Shown: positions 1 through 11,229 of the stretch, in pieces
How positions within the stretch are numbered: the stretch's first letter is position 1
How the letters are laid out: each line of letters starts with the position of its first letter
Assembly (NCBI GenBank): GCA_037176885.1
Contig: JAWWNJ010000043.1
Span: 124,001 to 188,000 of the forward strand
Origin: Favolaschia claudopus
Lineage: Eukaryota; Basidiomycota; Agaricomycetes; Agaricales; Mycenaceae
Reading direction: 5' to 3'
Length of the DNA: 64,000 bases
Position numbers and translations under genes: made by a program
The notes under the pieces: model-generated
What the model was told of the DNA's origin: nothing
Databases searched by the model: none
The model's input: the letters and a program-made list of their open reading frames with translations, nothing else

Positions 1-560
1 GAATGGGAAGTTACGCACCTGCCGAATCTCCTTGTCACCCAGCTACTCTTCATGTTCCTCTAAGCGGTTGCCCAGAGGTGAGTCGAGAGAATGGCGTGGT
101 GGTGGTGGTGACCGGAACTCGACGGGCGAGAGACGTGTTTGTATTGACGGCGACTGCGGGTTGTGGAGTAGGGAGGAGATTGTTTCCGCGATAGACGAAA
201 CACCGGGGGCGTAGGAGGCAGGAGGTGAGCTGGGTGATGGAGAAAACAAGGTGAGAATGAGTGAAAAGAAGGAGGAGGACGCGATGCACCTTGCGTGACC
301 GTTCGCGTGTCTCCAACGCCGCACCTGCACATCCCAACTCACTCTCACCCTCTGCACCTCGTACGCTGAATCGCGGGAGAGCGGCAAATTCAATTTACTA
401 CTGGGAAGTCAGAATGAGTAGGGGTTCGGTTTATTTTTCAATTACTTAAAGCTTACCTTTGTCTTCGACGTGAGCTTCAACGTAAGCCTAGATACTTTGG
501 AAACGGGAACCAGAGCTCGAGAGAGTTCTCAGGGAACTTGAAGCGTTTGGCATGCGGCGT
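1..560. repeat. Left copy of a diverged direct repeat flanking the ABC transporter fragment
   Basis: I see no credible gene here. Blocks at about 197-300 and 520-620 reappear in the same order and orientation at about 3845-3950 and 3990-4235. Shared words include TAGACGAAAC, GAGCTGGGTG versus GCGCTGGGTG, GAACTTGAA versus GGACTTGAA, ATGCGGCGTCT, and GGGGGAGCGGCGA. The GGTGGTGGTGG run near 100 matches the end of the right copy, so the window may begin in the tail of a previous unit. The several short overlapping ORFs here have no recognisable domain. Confidence 0.5.
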
Positions 561-619
561 CTGTTCTACCCTAGGAGTTCTTGACTGCGCGACAAAGACG
601 AGTTGGGGGAGCGGCGAGG

Positions 620-3300
620 AAACGCAGGTCGCGGCGGAAAAGGGCGGTTGCCTGCGTCATCCACGATGTAGCATAATCGGAAGCAAACATCGACCATCAG
701 TGTGGATCTTTTCAATGTACTCAGCTCTTGGAATGGTATTAGCATCATCGGCTCGCAGGAGATATGAAAGAAAGCGCACGGGTTCTCAGAGGTGTCACAA
801 GAACGCGCACCATTGGATTCAAAGTAATGGATCAGAGTCTTCGAGTCTTGGCCGATGTCTCCGAAGTAGACAACTTGACCGCCCTTCCTGAGAAGCAAGA
901 GACGATCGAACATCTGCAAATTGTTGAGAAGGAGAGTTCATACGACGTGAGAGACTTCATATACCTGGAAAAGTTCCGCTGAAGGCTGGTGACTAGGCGT
1001 TAGTTTCGCGTCTGAATCGAGAACATGGTCAAAGTACCTGATGGATACTGAGAAACGCATCGAGTGAGCAACATGCAAGCAGAATATAAAAGCCGCAAAA
1101 CGTACGTGCAAAGGATGGCTTGTCCGTTAGCGGCGAGCTGCTTGAGGAACAACAGGATTGCCCACGAGCTCTGCGAATCGAGACCGGAGGTGGGCTGGCG
1201 GGAATAGGTAAGTGTAATGATCAATGGAAGAGGAGACAGGACGTACTTCGTCCAAGAACAGCAGCAACTTGGACTTTGCCGCCAACTCCACACCAATCGT
1301 CGTCCTCTTCCTGTGCTCAATGCCCAGACTCCCGACCGACGCATCTGCAACGGCCTCCAACCCACACATCTTCAAGCAGGTCTCGACGCTGCACATCACA
1401 TTAGACATTCTTCTGGTTACCGGTGAGGAGGGAACTCACTAGGCAACCTTCTCCTCCAAAGGGACAGACGCCGGCTGACGAAGAGTAGCGGAGAACAACA
1501 ACGCCTCGCGTACAGTATCCGTCGGCACATGCGTGTCCATTTGCTGAACGTATCCCGTTTGCGACCGGAAGTCATGCGGCGGTTTGTGCCCATTGACAAA
1601 GATATCGCCCTTGACCACGCCGGTCGCCGTCCGCTCTGCCAACACGTTGAGCAGGGTCGTCTTGCCTGCACCGGCTTCGCCCCTGCATACAGGTCAACTT
1701 GATGACCCGAGCAATGAAGGAGAAACACGTACATGAGCGACATACCCCGAAACATTATCCAAGAGCTTCCGCGTCCCATCCTTAACCGGGACGACATAAT
1801 TGAGGTTCTGCCACGAAAGAACAAAACGATGGACGTATCCGTGGATGACGCAGTATTGAACTCGGTGAAGATAAGCAGCAAGGCGATAAATCCGACAGCG
1901 AACGCGACAACGATGCCGAAGTTCTGAAACACAGTGAGCACACGAGGAGGAGAAAGGAGGCAAACAAAAACCCACCATCCACTCGTTGTTGTAAGAATAG
2001 CCATACGACGCAGCAATGAAAGCGTTGCCGTTGACGAAGTTTTGCCCAGCAACTGACCCGACCGTAGCACAGACTTGATTGTTAAGAGAGACATTCTCGT
2101 AACCTGGGCCTCGGGGAACCAAGTTGGCACATGAATCGATGAGAGTGTGGAACTCGTTGGCTAAAACGGCCTCAAAACCATAGCGCAACGGCTAGAATAG
2201 AGGACGGTCAGATGAAGAGAAGGAGTAAGACGGGATTCACTCGTACATGCAAATGAGCTTTACATTGACTGTCACATTGAAGGTCAGCTTCTGTTGAGAA
2301 CGGCAGAAAAGGGGATTGACAACTCACGGGCTTCGGAATAGTATATCCCGTGTAAATGACCAGCAACAAGATCATGATCCCCGCCACCGATTGCGCCGGG
2401 CAGGACTTTTGAAGCCAGCTGCGATCGCCCGAAAGAACGCCTTCATGGTGAGCGACATCGTGAACAGGAACAAAAAGAATATACTGCAAGCCGAGAACTC
2501 ATAATCACAAAAGCCTCGGAACCAAAGATGAAACTCACAAGAATTGGGACGCCGTTCGTAAGGGCTGCCTTGCTTTGTCTGAGAATGATGGGACATTGAC
2601 TGAAAAGCGCTCCAATCTCGGCCATGCTTGAGAGTGCTGCGAATAACAGCACACTGAAAAGGATGGGATGCAATCAGAAAACGAGGCGCTTCACAAAGAC
2701 AGAAATCAAACTTACAAGAACATAACACCTCCTCGCGAGAAGAACGCAGAAGTCGATTCGGGCGAATTAACGAAGAGAGAACCGGCTGGAGAGCGTATCA
2801 GCACCTGCGATTGAGGGAAATTTGCAAGACCACTTACATACCCTGCAATATAAAGGTGCTATATAGATTGACGCATCAACAACGATTCCTTTGCAACCCA
2901 GCAGACACACTCACGCGGTGGTGATGATAGTCGGCGTCAAGAACCCAGTGATAATCTGGACGCGACGCAACATGACAGCGCGCGCCTGCGTTGGGATGGA
3001 CTCGGTGTAGGGTCTGCACAACGCCACGTTAGCGCACATGGCAATGAAAACCAACGAAGAACATACGAAGCCCTGCGCGTTCCCTTGGCATGCTCAGCCT
3101 GCGCACTCTTCTTATACTCCGCCACCCGCTCCGAAGACCCCGGCAAACACTCCAACTTATACGACTCGATATCCTGCCGATTCCTCTCCATCAATGGCGA
3201 CTTCAAAAAGTGCTCCGCCAACTCGGCGGACGTCCGAGGACGGGCTTGATCTTCATCGGGAGTGAGTCCCGGACGCACTACGCGGACGCGGGCAGGTAGT
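620..3300 (-). pseudogene. ABC-G (PDR-type) transporter, fragment truncated at both ends
   Basis: PDR transporters are plasma-membrane drug efflux pumps with the order NBD1-TMD1-NBD2-TMD2. Read on the minus strand, this fragment starts in the linker after NBD1 (PRTSAELAEHFLKS, RVQIIT near 2950). It then shows TMD1 hydrophobic segments and its extracellular loop at about 2700-1750. NBD2 follows with Walker A GEAGAGKT near 1665, a [10 protein letters not shown] signature region near 1300, and Walker B LLLFLDE joined across an intron to [19 protein letters not shown] lies near 900. The reading ends at [20 protein letters not shown] near 630, just as TMD2 should begin. NBD1 and TMD2 are absent. 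The remaining splice sites look canonical, so decay is probably recent. It cannot make a functional full-size pump; expression of a half-product is possible but unsupported. Confidence 0.8.
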
Positions 3301-4680
3301 CTCGTAGGGGCAGCATGCAGAGGCGGCGAATTTCGAGGAGGGTGAGGCGACATCTTGCACACGTTTGGCGGGGAGGCGGCTGCTGCAGGTCAGCACTGGG
3401 TGTACGAGATGAAGTTGGTGGAGACAAGGGGCGAGGCGTCGGGACGACGCTATGTCTTCTGGTGGGAACATTGAGCTGAGGGGGATGAATAAGAGAAAGA
3501 AAAGAGTTGAGGTAAGCGACACGCACCTTTACCGATACACGGGCTATGGGAGACTGCATCTCGCGGCGTCGGGACCGGAAAGAGTGAGCGTGAGGGGGTG
3601 GTGGTGAGAGGGCGCGTTCGGCGCGTTGAGGCGGAAAGAGAGCTGAGAGGCGGGGTTAGTGAAGAGGGGGCGAGCGACGAAAGACGAAAGACGAAAGACG
3701 TACCTCGACGATCGCGGAGCGATGTCGAACGAGTCTAAAGCCAAGCCAACGGCGGGGGCGGGCGTGTCGAGAGGGTAGGCGGGATTGAGGGTAGGCTGCA
3801 AGAATTTGTTGGCGTAAATTCTGAGGGAACGTGCAGCGCTGTTAGACGAAACGGTGGGTGCGGGATAGGGAGGAAATGCGCTGGGTGGGAGAGAAACAAG
3901 GTCAGAATGAGCAAAAGGAAAGATAAAAGGAGGCCGCGCACCTTGGATGACCAGTAGGTAAGAAGGTAACGGTAGAGGGAGTGAGCCAAGTTCTCGGGGG
4001 ACTTGAAACGTTGCGAATGCGGCGTCTCTTCATTGAAAGGCGTTGCGGCACAAAGTAGAGTAGATCTTCAGAATACTGGCGGCTTCAGAACGCGTCTTAG
4101 TCAGGCCACAGAGGAACCGAGAATGGAGAGGTACACACCTTCAAAACCAGTCTCCATCTAGCCCTGCTCTATTCTTTCAAATCCCACTATGCATTTGTCC
4201 AGACGAATTAGGGGGAGCGGCGATGGTGGTGGTGCACCGAGAACTCGCAATGGGGGGTGAAAAGAGAGCGAAAAGAGGAAGAGACGAACAAGCGCCAGGG
4301 TAGAAGTATGAGTTCCGGTGGGGGGGAAGTCAAGCCGAAGGGCGAGAGACACAGCACGCGTATGACTCGGAAGTCGTCTCTATCGGTGTTCGAGGTCGTC
4401 GGTGTCGCGTGGTCAGTGTTGTCAGGGCTGTCGTCGTCGTTGTTGAGAGGAAGAGTCGCCATTTGTTTGGCTGCATCCCTGTCACCTCACAACACGGTTC
4501 CTCCCTCCCTCTGTGACCTCCCAACTCGAAAACGACCACACGCTTGTGACACCCGCGTCCTTCCTGTGGCCAGGACGCGAGTCGTCACAGCGAGTGCTCA
4601 GTAACGCTTCGTGTTACTTGTCACCAAGCTCAAGACCAATCTTCGCTGAGATCGCCGACTTACCCAGCGCGTCCCTCGCT
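3300..4680. repeat. Gene-free stretch holding the right copy of the direct repeat
   Basis: About 3845-4235 is the right copy of the repeat described for the window start. A short tandem GAAAGAC run lies near 3675-3700. No frame gives a recognisable protein, and the missing NBD1 of the adjacent transporter fragment is not found here. Confidence 0.45.
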
Positions 4681-4682
4681 CA

Positions 4683-7600
4683 ATGCCGCCTGTCCGACTT
4701 CACTTCGACGTCGAGGAGTCCGACCTCCCACGTTTGCTACACGACTGGCCTCAGGCCTTACAGGCTTCCGCTGAAAACCACCAGCAAAATCCCTTGGCTG
4801 CTATCTATGACCAACTTCAGGAACAGGCTCGTAAACGACAGAGATACTCGCCGATCTGTAAGTGGGTTTTCTTCCTCATCGTTGAGCACACCGACTCATT
4901 TCTCCGGCAGCGCCACGCACTCCGCACACCCCCAGGCGGGCGCCGAACTCTGCCCGCTCTGACGTTCAGCATAATCGTTCTGTCTTGACGCCGTTACAAC
5001 CGCGTCAAGAAAATCTTCAAAATCTTCGTTCTCCCTCAGTCCAATTGCGATCGGTTGGTCAAAATACCCCGCTCACTTCAGGTGCGTGAAATCTTTCTTC
5101 TTCTTCACTGCTTCTGACGTGTCTGTTTTGCTTTAGGGCGAAGTCTCCCCTTCCTGTCCCCTTCTCGGCGAGATATATTGTCCAACAGTCCAGCCTCTCC
5201 GTCCCTCGTCAGCTCTCTCCTTCCGCGGGGAGTTTCGCTGTTCTCCGCTTTCTTGGCCAAGAGCCCGCAGCCGTCTTCTGGGTCTCCGCAACTGGCTGCC
5301 GGGGCACCCTCTGTGCCTCTTTCATTCTCTTCTGCCTTGCATGAGGAGGTCTCTGAACCACACCCCAACCCGCTCCTTCCTTGCGGCACATCTTTACTGC
5401 CCGCATTCATGTTCAGAGCCCTGTCTCCTACCCCACCGACCACGCTAACTCCTCTTCCAGCTGACCCCACAACTCCTTCTCGTCCACTCACCCACCCCAC
5501 AACTCCTTCTCGTCCACTCACCCTCTCATTGCTGTCACCACTACGTCTCAATGGTTCTTCTCCCCCCTCTCCGTCCTCCACCCTCGTTGGTTCTCCCATC
5601 AAACCGACAGCTCCTGTAGGTCAGAAAAGAACTGCAGCTGAGGCGAATCTCGAATCTCCTACGCGCCGATCGAATCGATTACGCGGGGGAGCAGGAGAAG
5701 GGGACGAAGAGGAGGAGGAGGAGGAGGAGGAAGAGGAGGAGGAGGAGGAGGAAGATGACGACGATGAGCAGGATGGGGATTACGTTGATGGGCAAGCTGC
5801 TGGCAAGAAGAAATCCAATTGTGACAAACGCAGTGGAGGCCGCAAGCGGAAGAGTAAACGCAGTCGGAGGCAGAAGATAGCAGCGAGCGCTACTCAGATG
5901 AAGGAGCAGTTGGCGAAAATGCCTGCCCCCGAACCCCAAAAGCGCAAGGGCGGAAGGAGGAAGGAGCGGGGTGATTGGACGCTGGTGGATGCTCCACATG
6001 CGACCAGGGAGACAGCGTTCCGTATCGTTCACCTTGGCCTCACATCCCTATCACAGAGTCATCAGCAAAGGCTCCTCGACCTCATGGCGGCCCTCAATCA
6101 AACGGAGTTGCCCACCGGTGAAGCTGCGAATTCGGATGATTCCCCCCTTCCTCTGGTTTCCCCGGCACTCACTCCCAACCTCCCCTCCTTCTCTGCAGCG
6201 ACTGTATTGACTCCTTTCGCCTCTATCATGATGCTTTGTCATCGCCTTGAAACACAGGCAGTGGTGACGGATTTCAAGATGATGGTTGCTCTGATACAAG
6301 CCGCTTTTTATATTCAGTGGTAGGCTTACTGATACCTTTCACGCAACTGGTGCTAACGCAAACTGCACTTTATAGGCGGCAGAAAAATTCCAGCAAACAA
6401 GAGCGTACTGGATATGCACACCTAGCCCTAGAGGTCCCTTCACCCTCGGTAAACGCAGACAAGCTTTCTCAATGGTATAGTGCGGGTACTCGTCTAATCT
6501 ACCTGGCTGCAGCAAGTGCGTATGACCCTTCGTTCACTCTTTTCTGAGAGCTAACCGTGTTCCAGGCAGCATGTATATCCTTCCCCTCATCGCCTCCTGC
6601 GAATTGAGGGCGACTCTTTGCAAGCAGGATTTTGTTGATACTGTGGAACAACTGGGATACCTTCTATGCTGTCCTCACAGTATGTGCTTCATCTTCCTCA
6701 TCTCCCTCTGCGTGGATAGCTAATGTATGTTGACAGACGAGCTCACTACCGAAAACATGTTATCGAGAGACTGTGGGGAGATACTCCGGACGCTCATAAT
6801 TCCCCAGATGACGTGGGTGAAAAGAATGACTCTGGAATCTTCACGGGCCTTCTTCGTCACGTTTCCTCCCAACAGTGACGGAGTTCCAGAAGAAATCCCT
6901 TTCAGCGATATAGTCAGGATGCGTGAAAAACTCAGATCTTTCGATTGCAAGTAAGACCCTTTTTAATTCTTTCTCAGCGCCTTTTTAATGTTTCCCGTTA
7001 GCTATTTCAGACTGCCAGCTCCTGATGATGCGTGGCGTCAACTCGAAGGCTCTCTCCTTGTGCCTGCCCTTCCCCTGTCTCATTTCAAGTGGGACTTGGA
7101 TGAGTCTTGTGTGGCTGAGGAGATCGTCATCAGGACTGCTTTCAAGATGGAAAACACTCCTTGTCCTGTCAACCGTGACAACTCTGAAGCGTGGACCGCA
7201 CTTGAAAGGCAGAGGGCTGGAGCTGGGTATGTAGCAGAGAGTCTTGAAGATCTTGCGGAAAAGGTATATCTCCTCTTCGTCTTGTCACTCCTGCTTCTCA
7301 ATATCTGCCTGCCTGCTAGCTGTCTGTCTTTCACGCCAGTGGTCAGAAGCAAGGGGAAAGTTACATCTGTATCCCAACGGAAATAGCAGAAGGGTAAGAA
7401 TTTCACTCCACCTTTTGACGGTGCTTTGACTATGCCTTCAGAAAAGTTCTGACTATACGTGGACAAGATGACAAGCTCTTGCTCATGGTCATCACCAATC
7501 TGGCTGAAACTCTACCCCATCTCCGCACCACAGCCTTGCCCGTTTTTTCTGCCCTTTATCCTGAAGAAATTTACCCCGTGAATTCAGCGGAGCCGGGTTA

Positions 7601-8398
7601 CTCATATTGTGCTGTGCACAAGTCAGTCTACAATCGTTACAGCGAACAAGTAAGTCTTTCTTAATGGGATCAAGCAGCCTGCTGACTGTTGGCTAGGGCA
7701 CTGGAGCACCAGACGTTCACCCAAACCTTGTCGCTCGAGAAGGTGTTACCAAAGTTAACCATTCTCAGCGAGCCCCTCAGCAATCCAAGGAGACGAAAGA
7801 CGAGCCTGAGGAATCACATCTAACTGCGGAATTCATTCAGCTGATTACCACTGTAATTGAGTTACATGTGAGTGAATTGACGTCTTCATATTTCTTTCGC
7901 TGATAGTATTAAGATCAAGAAACTTTTACCAGAGGAATACAGCCGTATAGAAGTGTGGGCTTCGCACTTACCCCTCAATGAAAGAAGTGCTGCCTATCCT
8001 TTCGGTGGATACGTTATCAATCTGTGTGTCTCGACAGTCGGACACCGGGACAACCGTGATCACAGGTTTTGTGTGGTCATTTCTTACTGTCATGGAGAGG
8101 GCGTTGGAGGGGACTTGGGTATGTATGAGACTGGTCTGCTCTTACGCACCAGGCCTTGGGATGTCAGTATCTTTCCCTCCTGTGAGATCACGCATTTCAA
8201 TATGCCCATCAACGGTGTTCGGATATCCATTGTGCTTCACTCTGATATATATGGGGAGAGGTGGGTGGCGAACAAGAATGGTTGGGAGAACAATGAGTGA
8301 GTCTTATCTCTAGCTTTCTTCCCTTGTACTAAGCTTATTGAAATAGAGATATGGTGTTGCAAGCAGTGGCTGCTACAGTTGTAAATGCTTTGACATAG
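4683..8398 (+). CDS. Large accessory protein with C-terminal 2OG-Fe(II) dioxygenase-like core (possible TET/JBP relative)
   Basis: My model has 12 exons: 4683-4857, 4911-5081, 5137-6319, 6376-6515, 6566-6679, 6737-6950, 7002-7263, 7347-7393, 7442-7649, 7697-7867, 7914-8296 and 8347-8398. Every intron is GT..AG and the exons sum to exactly 1,040 codons. The N-terminal part is low complexity, Ser/Pro-rich, with an acidic E/D run at 5701-5770 followed by Lys/Arg-rich stretches, which suggests a nuclear chromatin-type protein. The middle (ERTGYAHLAL, YICIPTEIAEG) is not a domain I can name. The C-terminus has GHRD (H939, D941), GGDLGMYE, then THFNMPINGVR (H989, R998). This spacing fits the HxD..H..R double-stranded beta-helix of 2OG-Fe(II) dioxygenases. 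TET/JBP-like enzymes of that class are expanded in basidiomycetes together with KDZ transposons (known from the literature); assignment here is inference. It converges on the 8670-10264 gene. Confidence 0.7.
5465..5524 (+). repeat. Two-copy 30-bp tandem repeat inside a coding exon
   Basis: A 30-bp unit containing CCACAACTCCTTCTCGTCCA occurs twice in tandem and encodes PTTPSRPLTH twice. It is in frame and lies in the disordered N-terminal part of the dioxygenase-like gene. Confidence 0.8.
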
Positions 8399-8669
8399 AA
8401 GTAGAATCGACTAGTTTTGTTTCTTGTTACACCTCTTAGAATTCACTCCGAGTTTACAAGAAACGCATTAATTGACATGGTTAAACAAAAGGGGAGAGAG
8501 AAGTAAACTAAGGTATGGAATTAGAGGGGGGTATTGTAAGTAAGCAAGCAATGAAAGAGGACGGCAGGGAATCAAGAGATTAGTTAGTTGAGATCTTTAG
8601 CGTAAGAGAGGAGGACTGGATAGGTAGTTGAGAGTGGGAATGAGACGTTAATGATAGACAAGGGGATAA

Positions 8670-10264
8670 TCAAGAGCTTGCGTTCCAGAACTGGTCATCC
8701 AGAGGAAGATCTTCCTCATCCCAGGGGACAAAGTTCTTGGCACTGCAATAAGCGTAGCTTGAGTATGGTGCAGTCCTAGGTAATGTAGAGATGCTGCGTG
8801 TTGTGCGAATAGGGCGGGCAGGGCGGGCATCTAGTGCGGGGAGGGCTGAAGTCGTGGCTTGGGTGAAGGGCGGTGAAAATTCCCCCTCTTCACTCTCGCT
8901 ATCGGAGATAGAGATCACAGGGCTTTCGGAAGCGGAAGAGTGGGAAGCTAAGGAAGGTCAAGATACAAATCGAAGCTAGACAATAATTCCGACTCACTGG
9001 GCTCAACGGCTCTTTGTTTTCCTTGAGCTTTCTTGCTCTTCTTCTTCGGAGGAGAATCTGAATACCAAATGAGTTAGGGGAAATGACAGAGAAAGAAAGC
9101 AGCCAAATTACCGTCTGGATTGACCCAAGACTCTTCTGAATCCCCAACAGAAAGGATGTCCTCCGCCTCCTCTTCTGAGACCTCATCCATCTCAATGTCG
9201 TCTTCAGGAGGGACTTCATGGTTCCACTGCCCATTCGGGTGGTCCCAAACTTCAGGAGGGATGGCATAGTTTGTGGCTACCAAAGGAAGAATCAGTTTTA
9301 GAGTTATCTTCCACGGAAAAACTCACCGAAAAAAATCTTCCGACTCTGAGGGCGTGATGTGGGACCAAAGTAACGGGTGATTTCAGCAGCGTCGGCTGGG
9401 GAATGTGGCGAGACGGATAGAGTGGCATTGTTCTTAATCAGAAATTTCCAGTGAAACTCCCCAGCTTTCAAGGCACAGTGTTTGTCGAGATATTGGAAAA
9501 GAGAGACAAATAGACCGCGTAGAAAAGTGTCTACCTGGGCCGGAGTGAAAGCCGTATTGATAGCGAGCTGAGACTTGAGACTGTTCACAGCCAGGCCTCG
9601 AGTTTCCAGGTGAGCAATATCTGGCGGCTTGGGGGTAAAGAATACTTGACGAGTTTTATCTCCCTACATTTGTGAGTTGAGCAGCAATTGTTGAAGAATG
9701 AGGCAAGGCTTACAGCTTGAGTGACAACAAAAATAATAGCAGCTATTTTCATTAAGCTACCTGCCGTCTTTTTCAAACCGGTTTTGGCCTGCTAGAAAGT
9801 CAGACACGTACTCAAAGAAGAAAAAAGAAAAAAAAAAACAGGTAGCCACATACTCTTTTACGAACATGCCCAGAAATACCGCTGTCATCAGGTTGCTTGC
9901 GCTTGAGACCTTTGCTTGTCTCCTGAACAGCAATTGACATGGCGGCAGAGGATGTAGAAGGACCAGAGGGGATTTTGGATGAGGAAGCAATGGGAGTAAA
10001 GATCGTGGAGGCGGGAGTGCCAGCTTTCTGTGTGAGAATTTGGCTGGGATTATAATAGGTGGCTAAGATATCGGAAGGAGAGATGGAAGAAGGTGCGACA
10101 GGGGCGGTGGGTTCTGTGGTGGGTGCAATGGGGGCAGGCTCTGCTGGATGATATCCTTCAAGGTGAATGCATGTGCACTGGTAGGATCCTGGCTGTTCAA
10201 TGAACCTGCGGCAACGGCACTGGATGCCCTGGGCATCTACCCCAGAGCAATACTGGGGATCCAT
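8670..10264 (-). CDS. Conserved-looking hypothetical protein with N-terminal Cys/His cluster
   Basis: Six exons on the minus strand: 9854-10264, 9714-9791, 9327-9663, 9112-9276, 8998-9057 and 8670-8947. They sum to 443 codons in frame, giving 442 aa. The N-terminus has YCSGVDAQGIQCRCRRF and CTCIHLEGYH, a probable small zinc-binding module. A Pro/Ser/Thr-rich linker and a basic KRKQP patch follow. The central region has alternating hydrophobic strands (IIFVVTQAGDKTRQVFFTP) and then a helical part with EFHWKFL. The C-terminus is acidic (SEEEAEDIL) with a basic PPKKKSKK motif and ends WNASS. I do not recognise the family. Basic patches and acidic tails suggest a nuclear location. It is tail-to-tail with the dioxygenase-like gene, with 271 bp between the stop codons. 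Confidence 0.65.
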
Positions 10265-11210
10265 GGAGGATTAAGCAAAGGAATGAGAAGATACGATTCA
10301 AAAAAAAAGAGGGTTGATGTGGTGGGAAAGAAAGAACAAAGAAAAATTTGTTTGACTTTGATTTGCCGTGCCATTTGTGCCGACGGGTCCGTGCTTGAAG
10401 TCACAGCCGCTTCCCATACAGGATGAGAACATTACCACTTTTGGTTTCAATATAAATATCCCTAATGTGGGCCATGGTGTTCACTCAGCCTCAATAGTTG
10501 AAGAGGGTTTGTTTGAAAAGGAAAAAACACCTCCAAGAACTTGGAGATGCGTAAAATTAACCACAGCTAGACATAAGACAGTTGTAGAGTATCCAGTGGC
10601 ATTTGCGATCAGTGGTTTCTGCATGAAAGAACTTTCCTTTAGCCTGTAGGATTAATCAAGAGACTATCTTGTTTGAGTATGGAGAGCCAACAGATTGAAA
10701 GCTGGAAGAATGAGGGAATGAGAAGCAAGGAAAGACACAAGCGGTGTGGTGTTGGCGGTGTGGATCAGTGTGGGTCCGTGACAGGACCGGAAGCGCCGTT
10801 CTACCGCATTTGGAAGAGCCATCACTAGGGTTAGCACAGCCACACCCCGAGAAAGTTTCTATCACTGGTGAAAAAAGCTACACCAGCACTCTCTAAAAAA
10901 ACACTACATAGCAAAATTCTCTCATTTTGGAGCCGACTTTTTTTTACATACACCCCACTTTTTTTATCCTCACATCAACTTTATCTACGACATCTGTTTT
11001 TTGAAGTCACAGTCAAGAAAAAAACACAAATGTCCCCCTCAGCATTCTCGACACCTCCAGTTGAAATTTTAATACCTCAGTCAACTTTTCATACACACTT
11101 TTCCTATTTTACATGCACATTCACAGATAATACCTACATTTTATTAAAAGTGCAAAGTGACCGCCATAGAATCTCCTTTCCCTCCCCACGCTTGACACCA
11201 GAGGTTTTCA
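10265..11210. other. AT-rich intergenic stretch, no gene recognised
   Basis: This stretch contains T-runs and A-runs at about 10870-11010 and no ORF with recognisable features. It separates the Cys-rich gene from the truncated 5' end of the copia element. No 5' LTR matching the 3' LTR was seen. Confidence 0.4.
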
Positions 11211-11229
11211 TGGGAAATGGGGGTCCGGG

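Noticed and set aside
5105..5602. 165-codon minus-strand Gly/Arg/Glu-rich ORF opposite the dioxygenase-like gene
   Set aside because: Antisense shadow of a Pro/Ser-rich exon whose splice model sums exactly in frame.
5701..5758. GAG/GAA run that could be a microsatellite
   Set aside because: It is in frame and codes for the acidic stretch of a real exon, so it is treated as part of that gene.
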